Of a DNA stretch of 64,000 bases, positions 45,675 to 54,194 are shown one piece after another (position 1 is the first letter of the stretch; each line of letters starts with the position of its first letter). This DNA comes from Auritidibacter ignavus (GTDB taxonomy: Bacteria; Actinomycetota; Actinomycetes; Actinomycetales; Micrococcaceae), in the NCBI RefSeq assembly GCF_003703835.1, contig NZ_RDQR01000008.1, forward strand, positions 1 through 64,000, read 5' to 3'. Below the pieces are notes generated by a model. That model was not told the origin of the DNA, did no database searches, and was given only the letters and a program-made list of their open reading frames with translations. Made by a program: the position numbers and the translations under genes.

Positions 45675-46520
45675 ATGACCCGCTATGAGGTAACTCCACA
45701 GGATCTTCAGCATCCTGCGGACACGCTGGCGGTATACTTTAACCTGAAAGACGCCACGCTACGCACCCGTACTGATGCCCGCTATGGGATCTATCTGGCC
45801 GAATCATCGACCGTGGTGCGCCGGGCGTTGATGGCGGGGCACACCCCGCGCTCCTTTCTGCTGGCCCACCGGTACCTGGACTCCTTTGCCGATGTGTTGG
45901 CGGCGTACCCCGAGGTGCCGGTATTCACCGCCGATGACGACCTGCTTGCGGCACTGACCGGATTCCATCTGCATCGCGGGGCGCTGGCGGCGATGGAACG
46001 ACCCGCACCGAGGACGTTGGAGGCGGTCACCGGGAAAGGCACCCGGCGGGTGATCGTGGCCGAAGGGGTCAATAATCATACCAATGTGGGCTCAATTTTT
46101 CGCACCGGCGCGGCATTGGGCTGGGACGCGGTCATTCTGACTCCCACCGCAGCCGATCCGTACTATCGGCGCGCATTGCGGGTGTCGATGGGCGCGACCT
46201 TCACGTTGCCCTTTGCTCGGGTAACCCATACGGTCTCGGCGATCCAGCGACTGCAGGCCCAGGGGTTCACCACGATCGCGTTAGAATTGACCGATCAGGC
46301 CCAGGATATCGGTGATCCGATGTGGCAACATCTCGATCGGCTGGCTTTGGTCCTCGGCGCTGAAGGCCCCGGAATCACCCAACCGACCCTGGAAGCCGTG
46401 GATGCCCACGTGCAGATCCCGCAGCACACCGGGGCCATCGAGCACACCGGGGTCGACTCGCTCAACGTCGCCCACGCGGCCTCGATCGCCATGTGGCAAT
46501 TGCGCGCCCCATCGCTCTGA
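45675..46520 (+). CDS. TrmH/SpoU-family RNA 2'-O-methyltransferase
   Basis: SAM-dependent RNA ribose methyltransferase of the SPOUT class. The 281-residue product has an N-terminal substrate-binding part and the SPOUT knot motifs: NVGSIFRTGAALG near residue 140 (motif 1, with catalytic Arg), LALVLGAEGPGI near 220 (motif 2) and SLNVAHAASIAMW near 260 (motif 3). ATG 45675 has GAAGG 8 nt upstream; GTG 45666 overlaps that site. The target, tRNA or rRNA, is not known from sequence. Confidence 0.92.
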   Translation: MTRYEVTPQDLQHPADTLAVYFNLKDATLRTRTDARYGIYLAESSTVVRRALMAGHTPRSFLLAHRYLDSFADVLAAYPEVPVFTADDDLLAALTGFHLHRGALAAMERPAPRTLEAVTGKGTRRVIVAEGVNNHTNVGSIFRTGAALGWDAVILTPTAADPYYRRALRVSMGATFTLPFARVTHTVSAIQRLQAQGFTTIALELTDQAQDIGDPMWQHLDRLALVLGAEGPGITQPTLEAVDAHVQIPQHTGAIEHTGVDSLNVAHAASIAMWQLRAPSL

Positions 46521-46611
46521 TCGGCCTGGCACGGCCCCAGCCCCAGCACTGACAGACCCGGCGTGATGTCGGTGTCGCCAGGGCCATTGGCCGTGCACGG
46601 TACCAACGGTG

Positions 46612-46708
46612 TATGATGAATAGCTGGCCCTGATGGGCTATTGCACGATGATTGATCGATCTTTCGTGTCCCTGGCAAAATCCAGGGACACCCAGCGAAG
46701 GAATCCTG
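46612..46708 (+). promoter_or_regulatory. Structured leader of rpmE2 with promoter
   Basis: TATGAT at 46612-46617 is a good -10. The transcript would carry a leader of about 85 nt with two hairpins. TGGCCC/GGGCTA at 46625-46640 has a TGAT loop. A 10-bp stem has its left arm at 46666-46675 and right arm at 46682-46691, with a CAAAAT loop. The second ends just before the ribosome site GAAGGA (46697-46702). This is where a ribosomal-protein autoregulatory leader would lie; L31 leaders are known in several bacterial groups, but I cannot check a match. Confidence 0.65.
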
Positions 46709-46966
46709 ATGAAAACTGATATTCACCCCGATTACCACTTGGTAATCTTCAACGATCTGGCCTCCGGCGAAAAAGTGCTGACCCGGTCCACCGTCACCTC
46801 CGAGCGCACCATGGAGTGGGAAGACGGCAACGAGTACCCGGTCATCGACGTCGAGATCTCCTCAGTCTCTCACCCGTTCTACACTGGTAAACAGCGCATT
46901 ATGGACAGCGCTGGTCGTGTGGAGCGCTTCAACGCCCGCTTCAAAGGCTTCGGCGGTAAGAAGTAA
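46709..46966 (+). CDS. rpmE2: 50S ribosomal protein L31 type B
   Basis: Zinc-independent form of ribosomal protein L31. The 85-residue product begins [16 protein letters not shown], has [17 protein letters not shown] near residue 48 and the [12 protein letters not shown] end. It lacks the CxxC pairs of the zinc-binding A type. Where both forms exist, B replaces A in zinc shortage under Zur control. I saw no clear Zur box here. The start has GAAGGA 6 nt upstream. A strong terminator follows. Confidence 0.95.
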   Translation: MKTDIHPDYHLVIFNDLASGEKVLTRSTVTSERTMEWEDGNEYPVIDVEISSVSHPFYTGKQRIMDSAGRVERFNARFKGFGGKK

Positions 46967-46993
46967 GCTTGTTGATCAACTCGACGCTCAGAT

Positions 46994-47039
46994 AGCTCCC
47001 ATTCGGTCAGTTTCGACGACCGGGTGGGAGCTTTTGTTT
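46994..47039 (+). terminator. Rho-independent terminator after rpmE2
   Basis: AGCTCCCA (46994-47001) pairs with TGGGAGCT (47025-47032), with an inner CGGTC/GACCG stem and a TTTTGTTT tract. It is the clearest intrinsic terminator in the window. The last bases overlap the stop of the convergent ABC gene. Confidence 0.92.
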
Positions 47040-48735
47040 ACAGCCGGGAGCGGTCGATCTGTAGCTCGGGCACCGCGGTGAGCAACTGTTGTGTGTAGGG
47101 GTCGCGCGGCGCGGCGAAGATATCGCTGGTGGCCCCTTGTTCCACGCACCGGCCCCGATACATCACCGCCACCTGGTCGCTCATGTGCTCGATCACTCCC
47201 AGATCGTGGGAGATCAGCACCATGCTGGTCCCACGCGCGCGTTGAATCTCATCTAGCAGGTCCAGGATGGTGGCTTGGATCGAAACGTCGAGGGCGGACA
47301 CCGGTTCGTCAAGCACGAGCACCTCGGGGCTAGTGGCCAGGGCCCGGGCAATAGCCAGTCGCTGACGTTGCCCCCCGGAGAGTTGGGCCGGGTTGCGGGA
47401 GGCCAATGAGGGGGCGAGCCTGACGCGGTTGAGTAGGTCGGTGACCTGGTCACGATAGCGTGCCCCGCGTCGGTGACGGCCACGGCTGAGCGCATCAACG
47501 AGGATATTTTCGACACTGTAGCGCGGATCGAAACTGGCCAGTGGGTTTTGATAGATCGCACCGAGCCGTTCCCGGTGGGCGCGTCGATCCGATTCGGTGG
47601 CGGGGGTAAACTGCGTCTGGCCGAGCCTGACGGTGCCGGCATCGGGTTCTTCCAACCCGAGGATGAGCCGGGCGGTCGTGGTTTTGCCGGACCCTGATTC
47701 GCCAACAATCCCTAGGGTGGTGCCTCGGTTGAGGCTGAAACTGACCCCGTCCACGGCGGTCAGAGAGCCGAAGGACTTGCTCAGCCCGTCCACGACCAGC
47801 ACCGGGCAGGACTGCTGCTGGGTGGTTGTCGCTGAGGAGAGCTCTGGGCGGTCGGCTGGTTGTTTGGGGCGTGAGGGTTCGACCGTGGTCGGCGACAGCG
47901 GCTGGTGTCGGGGAACCCCGCGGGGCATCGCCTTGAGCAGGGTTTTGGTGTAGTCGTGTTCGCAGGCGGTGAGCATGGTCTCAGTGGTACCGGTTTCGAC
48001 AATTTCGCCGTGGCGCATCACCGCGATCCGATCGGCTACCCGGACAACTTGGGCCAGATCGTGGCTGATCATCAGTACCGCGCGGCCCTGGTCCCGCATG
48101 GTAGCCAGCTGGTCGAGCACCACCGCGGTCAGCGGCGCATCGAGGGCGGTGGTGGCTTCATCGGCGATGACCACCTCGGGGTTTCCAATCAGGGCTTGGG
48201 CGATCAACACTCGTTGGCGCATCCCGCCGGAGAGTTGGTGGGAGTATTGTCGAGCACGTCGGTCCGGATCCGGCATTTTGACCGCTTCCAGGGCCTGGAG
48301 CACCCGGTCGCGACGCGTCGTGCGATCCAGCCAGCCGTGCCGGCGTAAGACGTCGTCGATCTCCCGACCGATGGGACGTAACGGGTCCAAGGCGGACAGG
48401 GCATCTTGGAGGATCATCGCGATCTGGTTACCGCGCAGAGCCCGCCAGTCCCGTTCGCCATAGGCCCGGGCGTCAGCACCGAAGATCTCCAGGGTGTCGG
48501 CGTGGACCGTGCCACCCGATAAGCCCATCAGGCTACGGGCGGTCACAGATTTGCCGGAGCCGGATTCACCCACCAGGGCCAAACACTCCCCAGCGTGCAC
48601 GCTGAAGCTGATGCCTTGCACCGCCGGGGTGGCCGAAAAGCTGACGGTGAGGTTTTCGACGGTGATCAGCGGGTCGCTGGGTGCGGGGCGATCGACAGGT
48701 TCTGGGCGGTTGGAGCAGGGGAGGCGGTGTTGCAT
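47038..48735 (-). CDS. Fused oligopeptide-type ABC transporter ATP-binding protein
   Basis: Two OppD/OppF-type ATPases in one 565-residue chain. The first half has GESGSGKSVTARSLMGL near 55, signature LSGGMRQRVLIAQAL near 170 and IADEATTALD. The second has GESGSGKTTTARLILGL near 345, LSGGQRQRLAIARAL near 445 and LVLDEPVSALDVS. A Pro/Ser/Gln-rich linker joins them. This arrangement powers peptide, nickel or other solute importers with a DppB/DppC-like permease pair, which is present upstream. ATG 48735 lies 1 nt after the permease stop. The substrate is unknown. Confidence 0.92.
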   Translation of the reverse strand: MQHRLPCSNRPEPVDRPAPSDPLITVENLTVSFSATPAVQGISFSVHAGECLALVGESGSGKSVTARSLMGLSGGTVHADTLEIFGADARAYGERDWRALRGNQIAMILQDALSALDPLRPIGREIDDVLRRHGWLDRTTRRDRVLQALEAVKMPDPDRRARQYSHQLSGGMRQRVLIAQALIGNPEVVIADEATTALDAPLTAVVLDQLATMRDQGRAVLMISHDLAQVVRVADRIAVMRHGEIVETGTTETMLTACEHDYTKTLLKAMPRGVPRHQPLSPTTVEPSRPKQPADRPELSSATTTQQQSCPVLVVDGLSKSFGSLTAVDGVSFSLNRGTTLGIVGESGSGKTTTARLILGLEEPDAGTVRLGQTQFTPATESDRRAHRERLGAIYQNPLASFDPRYSVENILVDALSRGRHRRGARYRDQVTDLLNRVRLAPSLASRNPAQLSGGQRQRLAIARALATSPEVLVLDEPVSALDVSIQATILDLLDEIQRARGTSMVLISHDLGVIEHMSDQVAVMYRGRCVEQGATSDIFAAPRDPYTQQLLTAVPELQIDRSRL

Positions 48736-48736
48736 G

Positions 48737-49552
48737 CTAGAGGGTGACCTTTCCGGACGAATGGGCCGATCCGGCACCGATCCCGCGACCAATCAGGGTG
48801 GCTCCGGCGGCAACAACCACGATGGCTAGCCCGGGGAAGACGGTCATCCACCAGGCCAGGTTTAGGTAGGTGCGGCCACTGGCCAGCATCGCTCCCCATT
48901 CCGGGGCCGGAGGCGGGGTGCCCAGCCCTAAGAAGCTCAAAGCTGAGGCCCATACCACCGCTTGACCGATCCCGAGGGTGACCAGCACCATCAAGGTCCG
49001 CAGCGCATTGGGGATCAGGTGGTTGACGGTTTTGCGCACCGGTCCCCGGCCCAGTACCGTGGCTGCCTCCATCATCTCGCTACCGCGCAGGATCCGGATC
49101 TGGGAACGGATCAGGCGGGCGTAGCCCGGGGCCGTTGAGCAGCCCACAGCGATAATCGCCGGTTCGGGTCCGGGTCCGGTGAAGGCGATAATGATCAGAG
49201 CCAGCAACAGGGCGGGAACCGCGTAGAGTGTTTCCAACACGGCCAGGATGGCCTGGTCGATCCACCGCGGTCCTAAGGCCGCCAGTGAGCCCAGGACCAG
49301 GGCGACGCTCATGCCGAGTGCGGTGGCCAATAATCCGATCTGCAGCGAGTCGGCGGTGCCGTGAATGATGCGAGTGTAGATATCGCGGCCGGATTCATCG
49401 GTGCCCAGCGGGTGATCGACCGAGGGCGAGCTGAACGCTGCCGCTGGATCGACGGCCAGCGGGTTGCCGGGGGCCAGCACTCCGGGGAACACGGCAGCGA
49501 CGGCGAGCACGCCGATGAAGATCGCAGAGAAGATTTGACCGGTGCGACTCAC
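48737..49552 (-). CDS. ABC transporter permease (DppC-like)
   Basis: Second permease of the peptide-type importer. The 271-residue product has about six membrane segments, the LGTDESGRDIYTRIIHGT block near residue 50 typical of DppC/OppC, and the EAA-like loop EAATVLGRGPVRKTVNHLIPN near 165. GTG 49552 overlaps the preceding permease stop by 4 bp (GTGA), so the two subunits are coupled. Confidence 0.92.
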   Translation of the reverse strand: MSRTGQIFSAIFIGVLAVAAVFPGVLAPGNPLAVDPAAAFSSPSVDHPLGTDESGRDIYTRIIHGTADSLQIGLLATALGMSVALVLGSLAALGPRWIDQAILAVLETLYAVPALLLALIIIAFTGPGPEPAIIAVGCSTAPGYARLIRSQIRILRGSEMMEAATVLGRGPVRKTVNHLIPNALRTLMVLVTLGIGQAVVWASALSFLGLGTPPPAPEWGAMLASGRTYLNLAWWMTVFPGLAIVVVAAGATLIGRGIGAGSAHSSGKVTL

Positions 49553-50604
49553 GAACGTCTCACCCCCGGTTCCGGCACCACGCTAGGTGCGATGGTCTCC
49601 TCGGCTACGGTGGCGGGGAGTGGACCGTCGGGGCTGTCCTGGTCGGGATGCTGATCCGCGCCGGCGGGATTGATGAGTTGCTCGGTAGCTTCGGCCAGGG
49701 CCATGACGACGATGTAGCAGACCGCGCACAGCACAGCGATGCCGGTCACCAGCGGGATATCGCGACTGAGTACCCCTTGTAGCAGGGCCCGTCCGATACC
49801 GGGCCGGGCAAAGACCTCTTCAACCACCACCGCCCCGGACAGCAACGACGAGAACGACCAGCCCGACATATTGAGCACCGGCAAGATCGAGTGGCGCAGT
49901 CCGTGGGCGAAAAACACCTGCACGGTGCTCGCGCCACGGGCGCGGGCAGCCAGCACGAAGGGGCTGGACATCGCCTGAGTGAGCGAGTCCCGCATCAGCT
50001 GGGCCATGAACCCAGACATCGGGATCGCCAGGGTTAGCGCCGGCAGGATAAGACCAGAGGCCCGACCGTTATCGATCGAGGGGAGCAGACCCAGGTTGGT
50101 GGAAAACACGGTGATCAATACCGCGCCGAGCCAGAAGTGTGGCACCGCGGCTGCGATGATTTCTAACAGACTCGTCATCCACCGGCTGGCCCGGCCACGA
50201 CCGACCGAGATCAGCGACAAGACCAATGCCAGGAGCCATGCGGTGAGCAACGAGACCACGGCCAACAACAGTGTCTGCGGGAAGACGTCGCCGATGATCT
50301 CGGTCACCGGGTCCTGATAGGAATAGGACACCCCAAGATCACCGCGGAGCAGATTGCCCAGAAAAATCAGATACTGTTCGACCAGTGGGCGGTCGAGACC
50401 ATATTCGGCACGGGCCATATCGAGTGCTTCGGCCGAGGCCTGGGAGCCGGGCCCGCCCATAATGGCTTCAGCCGGATCTCCGGGGATCGCCCGCACCCCG
50501 ATAAAGATCGCGGTCACTACCAGCCAGAGCACCACCACGGCGCGGACCAGTTGGCGCACCAACCAGGTTCCGAGGGGTTTGAGCACGGCGGAGGCCCTCC
50601 TCAT
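49549..50604 (-). CDS. ABC transporter permease (DppB-like)
   Basis: First permease of the importer, 351 residues and about six membrane segments. The N-terminal block AIFIGVRAIPGDPAEAIMGG near 35 and the GASTVQVFFAHGLRHSILPV loop near 220 are characteristic. The C-terminal ~40 residues after the last segment are hydrophilic and variable. I chose ATG 50604; a TTG at 50607 is also in frame. It lies 45 bp after the binding-protein gene. Confidence 0.9.
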   Translation of the reverse strand: MRRASAVLKPLGTWLVRQLVRAVVVLWLVVTAIFIGVRAIPGDPAEAIMGGPGSQASAEALDMARAEYGLDRPLVEQYLIFLGNLLRGDLGVSYSYQDPVTEIIGDVFPQTLLLAVVSLLTAWLLALVLSLISVGRGRASRWMTSLLEIIAAAVPHFWLGAVLITVFSTNLGLLPSIDNGRASGLILPALTLAIPMSGFMAQLMRDSLTQAMSSPFVLAARARGASTVQVFFAHGLRHSILPVLNMSGWSFSSLLSGAVVVEEVFARPGIGRALLQGVLSRDIPLVTGIAVLCAVCYIVVMALAEATEQLINPAGADQHPDQDSPDGPLPATVAEETIAPSVVPEPGVRRS

Positions 50605-50649
50605 CAAGCCACCCCGGCCTCGTCATGCGCTGACCGGTGGCCGGTTGTC

Positions 50650-52338
50650 TTACTGCGCATCAACAAAGACGCTGTAGTACAGCGGGTTCGCGACCGCGTT
50701 GGTATCACCCATACCGCCGACGTCAGCCCGATAGAGGAACTGGTTCTGTTGGTTGTACAACGGCAATACGTAGTAATCCTCCAGGATGCGCCGCTGAGCC
50801 TGCTCGTACAGATCGGCCCGCTCTTGCTCATCGGTGGTCTGTTCGGCATCCATCAACAGCTGGTCAATCTCGTCATCAGTGACCTGGGCGTTATTGGCGA
50901 AATATCCCGACGGTGCCGGGATCGTGCCCTCGGAGTGGTAGAGAATCCGCAACACCGACGGACCTACCTTGGTGTAGGGGGCCGAAACCAGATTGTAGTT
51001 GTGCTCACCCAGCGCAGCGTACCAACTGGACAGGTCAAGCAATTCGATCTGGACATCGAAGCCCACCTCCGCGGCGGTGGCCTGAATCTGTTCAAACAGC
51101 GACTGCTCGGCCGGCACGGACTGGTTGGTGGAGACCGGGAAAGTTAATTCCAGGCGTTCGCCATCTTTGGTGCGAATCCCGTCGTCATCCTTGGTGTCCC
51201 ATCCAGCCTCGTCGAGCAACTGATTGGCCCGATCGACATCCGGGCTAAACAGCTCTTCGGCGGAGATGCCCAACGGTTCCACCGAGCTCAACAGCGAGTA
51301 GCTGCGGTCAACCGTGTCGAAGAACAGGCCATCGATCGAGGAGTTGATATCCAGGGATTTGATGAACGCCTCGCGCACGGCGGGATCATCAAAGGGCGCC
51401 TTGGCGGAGTTCAGCTCGAGGCGGTTCGATGATCCCGGACGGGGTGCGTCGAGATGGCCGAAGGTGCCGGTATCGATGGCTTGCCGGACGTTATCGGGCT
51501 GGGGATTGTCGATCACATCGACCTCGCCGGATTCCAGGGCGGCATAGCGGGTGGATGCTTCGGGGATGAACCGCCAGATGATCTCATCCAGGTAGGCTTG
51601 GCCGTCGTTGTCTTCGGCTCGGGCGTCCCGGCCCTCATCGCGGTTGGGGAGCACGTAGTCGTCGTTGCGTTGCAAGATGATCTGCTGTTGCCGATCCCAG
51701 GATTCGACGACGAAGGGCCCGGTTCCGATCGGTTGTTCACAGATCTCATTTTCGGTCCGGTCCAGGGACTCCGGAGAGTGGATCGCGGTCCACTGCATGG
51801 CCAGGGATTCCAGCAAGGAGTTATCGGGGCGGGACATGTGTAGCTCGGCGGTCCGATCATCAACGACGTCCACAGACTCGACCTGTTCGACCCCCAGGTA
51901 CCCGGTCGAGGACTTGGTTTCGGGATCCTGCAGGTGCTCGACATTGGCCTTGATAGCCTCCGAGGTCAGCGGGGTGCCATCCGAGAACTGGATGCCTTCG
52001 CGCACGGTGATCGTATAGGTCAGCCCATCATCGGACAGCTCGGCGGACTCGGCCAACCACGGAATGATCTCGTCGTTCTCATCGCGGGTGAACAGCGTCT
52101 CCAAGAACTGGGAGGAGACCAGGGACTGCGGATAATTGCCCCCATTATGCGGGTCCAGGCAGTCGGGTTCGGCATCACCGGTCGCATAGGTCAGCGTGCC
52201 ACCGACAACCGGTTCGCGGTATTCATCGGCGGCCGGCCCGGAGTTATCACCGGAGCAACCGGCCAGGATCAGCGCGCTGAGTGGCAGAGCGCTGAGCAGG
52301 GCGCGTCGTGAACGGGAACGATGTGAGCGATGGGACAT
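50650..52338 (-). CDS. ABC transporter substrate-binding lipoprotein (family 5)
   Basis: Extracellular solute-binding protein of the peptide/nickel class. The 562-residue product starts with an Arg/Ser-rich signal peptide and lipobox LILAGC near residue 28, so it is anchored by lipidation. The SBP_bac_5 core has LTYTITVREGIQFSDGTPL near 105 and QPIGTGPFVVESWD near 200. It heads the four-gene importer operon. Peptides are the default guess; nickel, opines or glycosides cannot be excluded. An inverted repeat lies about 90 bp upstream. Confidence 0.92.
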   Translation of the reverse strand: MSHRSHRSRSRRALLSALPLSALILAGCSGDNSGPAADEYREPVVGGTLTYATGDAEPDCLDPHNGGNYPQSLVSSQFLETLFTRDENDEIIPWLAESAELSDDGLTYTITVREGIQFSDGTPLTSEAIKANVEHLQDPETKSSTGYLGVEQVESVDVVDDRTAELHMSRPDNSLLESLAMQWTAIHSPESLDRTENEICEQPIGTGPFVVESWDRQQQIILQRNDDYVLPNRDEGRDARAEDNDGQAYLDEIIWRFIPEASTRYAALESGEVDVIDNPQPDNVRQAIDTGTFGHLDAPRPGSSNRLELNSAKAPFDDPAVREAFIKSLDINSSIDGLFFDTVDRSYSLLSSVEPLGISAEELFSPDVDRANQLLDEAGWDTKDDDGIRTKDGERLELTFPVSTNQSVPAEQSLFEQIQATAAEVGFDVQIELLDLSSWYAALGEHNYNLVSAPYTKVGPSVLRILYHSEGTIPAPSGYFANNAQVTDDEIDQLLMDAEQTTDEQERADLYEQAQRRILEDYYVLPLYNQQNQFLYRADVGGMGDTNAVANPLYYSVFVDAQ

Positions 52339-52426
52339 GAGGGGGTGTGCTCCAAGATCTGTGATGAGAGTAAACCTAATGTTGGCACGAACTTAATACC
52401 GAACTCCAACGTATCGTATGTCCCGG

Positions 52427-52450
52427 TGTCACGTCAGAAGCGACGTCACA
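52427..52450. repeat. Inverted repeat upstream of the importer operon
   Basis: TGTCACGTC and GACGTCACA face each other across a 6-nt spacer with one mismatch. It may be an operator for the importer or a hairpin ending the gene whose stop lies at 52468. Confidence 0.5.
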
Positions 52451-52467
52451 GCGGTCACACAGGGCAC

Positions 52468-53037
52468 TCATGCATCCGAGTCTGGACGGGGATCGTGGCC
52501 GGATTTGTCTGAGTTGTCTGTCTCTAAGAGGGGGAAGAATCCCGTGCCCTGGTAACGGTCCTCATCGGTGGTCCGGCGCGGGCCCGCAGGGCGGGAGTCT
52601 AGGAAGGCCATAACGCAGGCCATCACCGCGCAAAAGACCATGATTACGGCCATGGGGTTGGAGATTGCTGAGGCGGCTCCTGCCATGGCTTCTCCAAACA
52701 TTACGCCGACCACAGAGGACGTGCTTCCCGGGGCGTCGGGCAGGAAGAAACCAAGCACCAGACCGCAACCCAGTGAGATCCCCAGCCAGCCCAGACTTCG
52801 GCTGGGAACGCGGGTGCCTCGCAGATGCGGAACCGTCAGCGTGAGTATTCCGAGGATAGCCAGCACGGGCACCAGCGTGAGTGCGTAGATCACACTCAAC
52901 GCTCCGGCGGTGCCGATCAGCACACGAGAGAGCCCGACCCATGCCACCACCATGATAAGTGCCACCCAGGTCAGTCCCACCAGACCGGGACGCGGCGGAT
53001 GGGGACCGGTGGTCATCTGGGAGGAATCTTCGGCCAT
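52468..53037 (-). CDS. Hypothetical four-helix membrane protein
   Basis: The 189-residue product has a short polar N-terminus, four membrane segments (about 18-40, 44-63, 75-95 and 115-140) and a charged C-terminal tail rich in Asp and Arg. I do not recognise a family. ATG 53037 is a compromise: a TTG at 53058 and an ATG at 53016 are also in frame, and none has a good ribosome site. It is divergent from the lipoate ligase with about 38 bp between starts, so the promoters overlap. Confidence 0.65.
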   Translation of the reverse strand: MAEDSSQMTTGPHPPRPGLVGLTWVALIMVVAWVGLSRVLIGTAGALSVIYALTLVPVLAILGILTLTVPHLRGTRVPSRSLGWLGISLGCGLVLGFFLPDAPGSTSSVVGVMFGEAMAGAASAISNPMAVIMVFCAVMACVMAFLDSRPAGPRRTTDEDRYQGTGFFPLLETDNSDKSGHDPRPDSDA

Positions 53038-53063
53038 GCCTTCGAGGTTACCGGTCAACAGCG

Positions 53064-53069
53064 TAGGCT
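53064..53069 (+). promoter_or_regulatory. Candidate -10 of a leaderless promoter (lipoate ligase)
   Basis: TAGGCT ends 6 nt before GTG 53076; no ribosome site lies between them. Confidence 0.5.
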
Positions 53070-53075
53070 AGAGAT

Positions 53076-54194
53076 GTGAGCGAAAATCATGACGAAGTCC
53101 AGCAGTCCCGTTCCGCCGTCCACGGTGCCACCCAAGATTTTCACGGGGAGTTTAAGGTCCCCGGGGGAAAACTCGTCGTCGCCGATCTGCAGGTGGCCGA
53201 CGGTGTCATCACCACCATGAACCTCAACGGGGATTTCTTCTTGGAACCCGATGAGGCCCTAGCCGAGATCAACCGGGCCCTGTTGGGCTTGCCGGTGGAT
53301 GCCTCGCATGCCGAGCTGGCCAGTGCGGTCAATCACGCGGTGGCCGAAGGCACGGTGATGTTCGGTTTTGATGCCAATGCGATCGCCACCGCGGTGCGTC
53401 GTGCCACCGGTTATGCCACCCGGTGGGAGGATCACCAGTGGGAGGTCATCCGCCCACAGGTGATTCCGATCCAGACCCAAGTGGCCCTGGACCAGTTGCT
53501 CACCGAGGATGTGGCCGCCGGACGCACCCGCCCGGCGATGCGGTTGTGGCAGTGGCCCGAAGATCAACCCTCGGTGGTGATCGGCTCCTTCCAGTCCTAC
53601 TCCAATGAGGTCGATCCCCAGGCCGTCGACGAGCACGGGATCACCGTGGTGCGTCGCGTCTCCGGTGGTGGGGCGATGTTCATGGAAGACGATAACTGCG
53701 TAACCTACTCGCTGTACTTACCGACCTCGCTCGTCGATGGGATGAGCTTTACCGACTCGTACCCGTTCCTGGATTCTTGGGTCATGGACGCATTGGCTTC
53801 CACCGGGGTAAAGGCGTTCTACCAGCCACTGAATGACATTGCCACTCCGGAGGGCAAGATCGGTGGGGCAGCCCAAAAGCGATTGGCTGCTGGGTCAATG
53901 TTGCACCACGTGACGATGAGTTACGACATTGATGCCGAGAAGATGACCCAGGTGTTGCGCATTGGCCGAGAGAAGATCTCTGATAAGGGTGTTCGTTCGG
54001 CCAAGAAGCGCGTGGATCCGCTCCGGCGCCAAACCGGTCTCAGCCGGCAACAGATCTGGGACGTGCTGATCAACACCTTTGCCGAGCACTACCAGGCCGA
54101 GGTGCGGGACCTCACCGATGAGGAGATCACCCGTGCTGAGGCGTTGGCGGCCGAGAAGTTCTCCACCGAGTCCTGGACCCACCGGGTGCCTTAG
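53076..54194 (+). CDS. Lipoate-protein ligase family protein
   Basis: Enzyme that activates lipoate and attaches it to lipoyl domains of 2-oxoacid dehydrogenases. The 372-residue product is arranged in an unusual order. A small domain at about 22-95 (FKVPGGKLVVADLQVADGVI, FFLEPDEALAEINRALLG) resembles the accessory domain that is C-terminal in E. coli LplA. The catalytic BPL/LplA domain follows, with VVRRVSGGGAMFMEDD near 200 and GKIGGAAQKRLAAGSMLHH near 265, which has the conserved Lys. Start GTG 53076 looks leaderless. Its end overlaps the convergent antiporter gene by 4 bp. Confidence 0.9.
   Translation: MSENHDEVQQSRSAVHGATQDFHGEFKVPGGKLVVADLQVADGVITTMNLNGDFFLEPDEALAEINRALLGLPVDASHAELASAVNHAVAEGTVMFGFDANAIATAVRRATGYATRWEDHQWEVIRPQVIPIQTQVALDQLLTEDVAAGRTRPAMRLWQWPEDQPSVVIGSFQSYSNEVDPQAVDEHGITVVRRVSGGGAMFMEDDNCVTYSLYLPTSLVDGMSFTDSYPFLDSWVMDALASTGVKAFYQPLNDIATPEGKIGGAAQKRLAAGSMLHHVTMSYDIDAEKMTQVLRIGREKISDKGVRSAKKRVDPLRRQTGLSRQQIWDVLINTFAEHYQAEVRDLTDEEITRAEALAAEKFSTESWTHRVP

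Noticed and set aside
52339-52410. A possible iron box before the importer operon (minus-strand TTAGGTTTA)
   Set aside because: Only the left half matches the DtxR/IdeR consensus; the right half does not, so I do not call an iron-regulated promoter or a siderophore importer.
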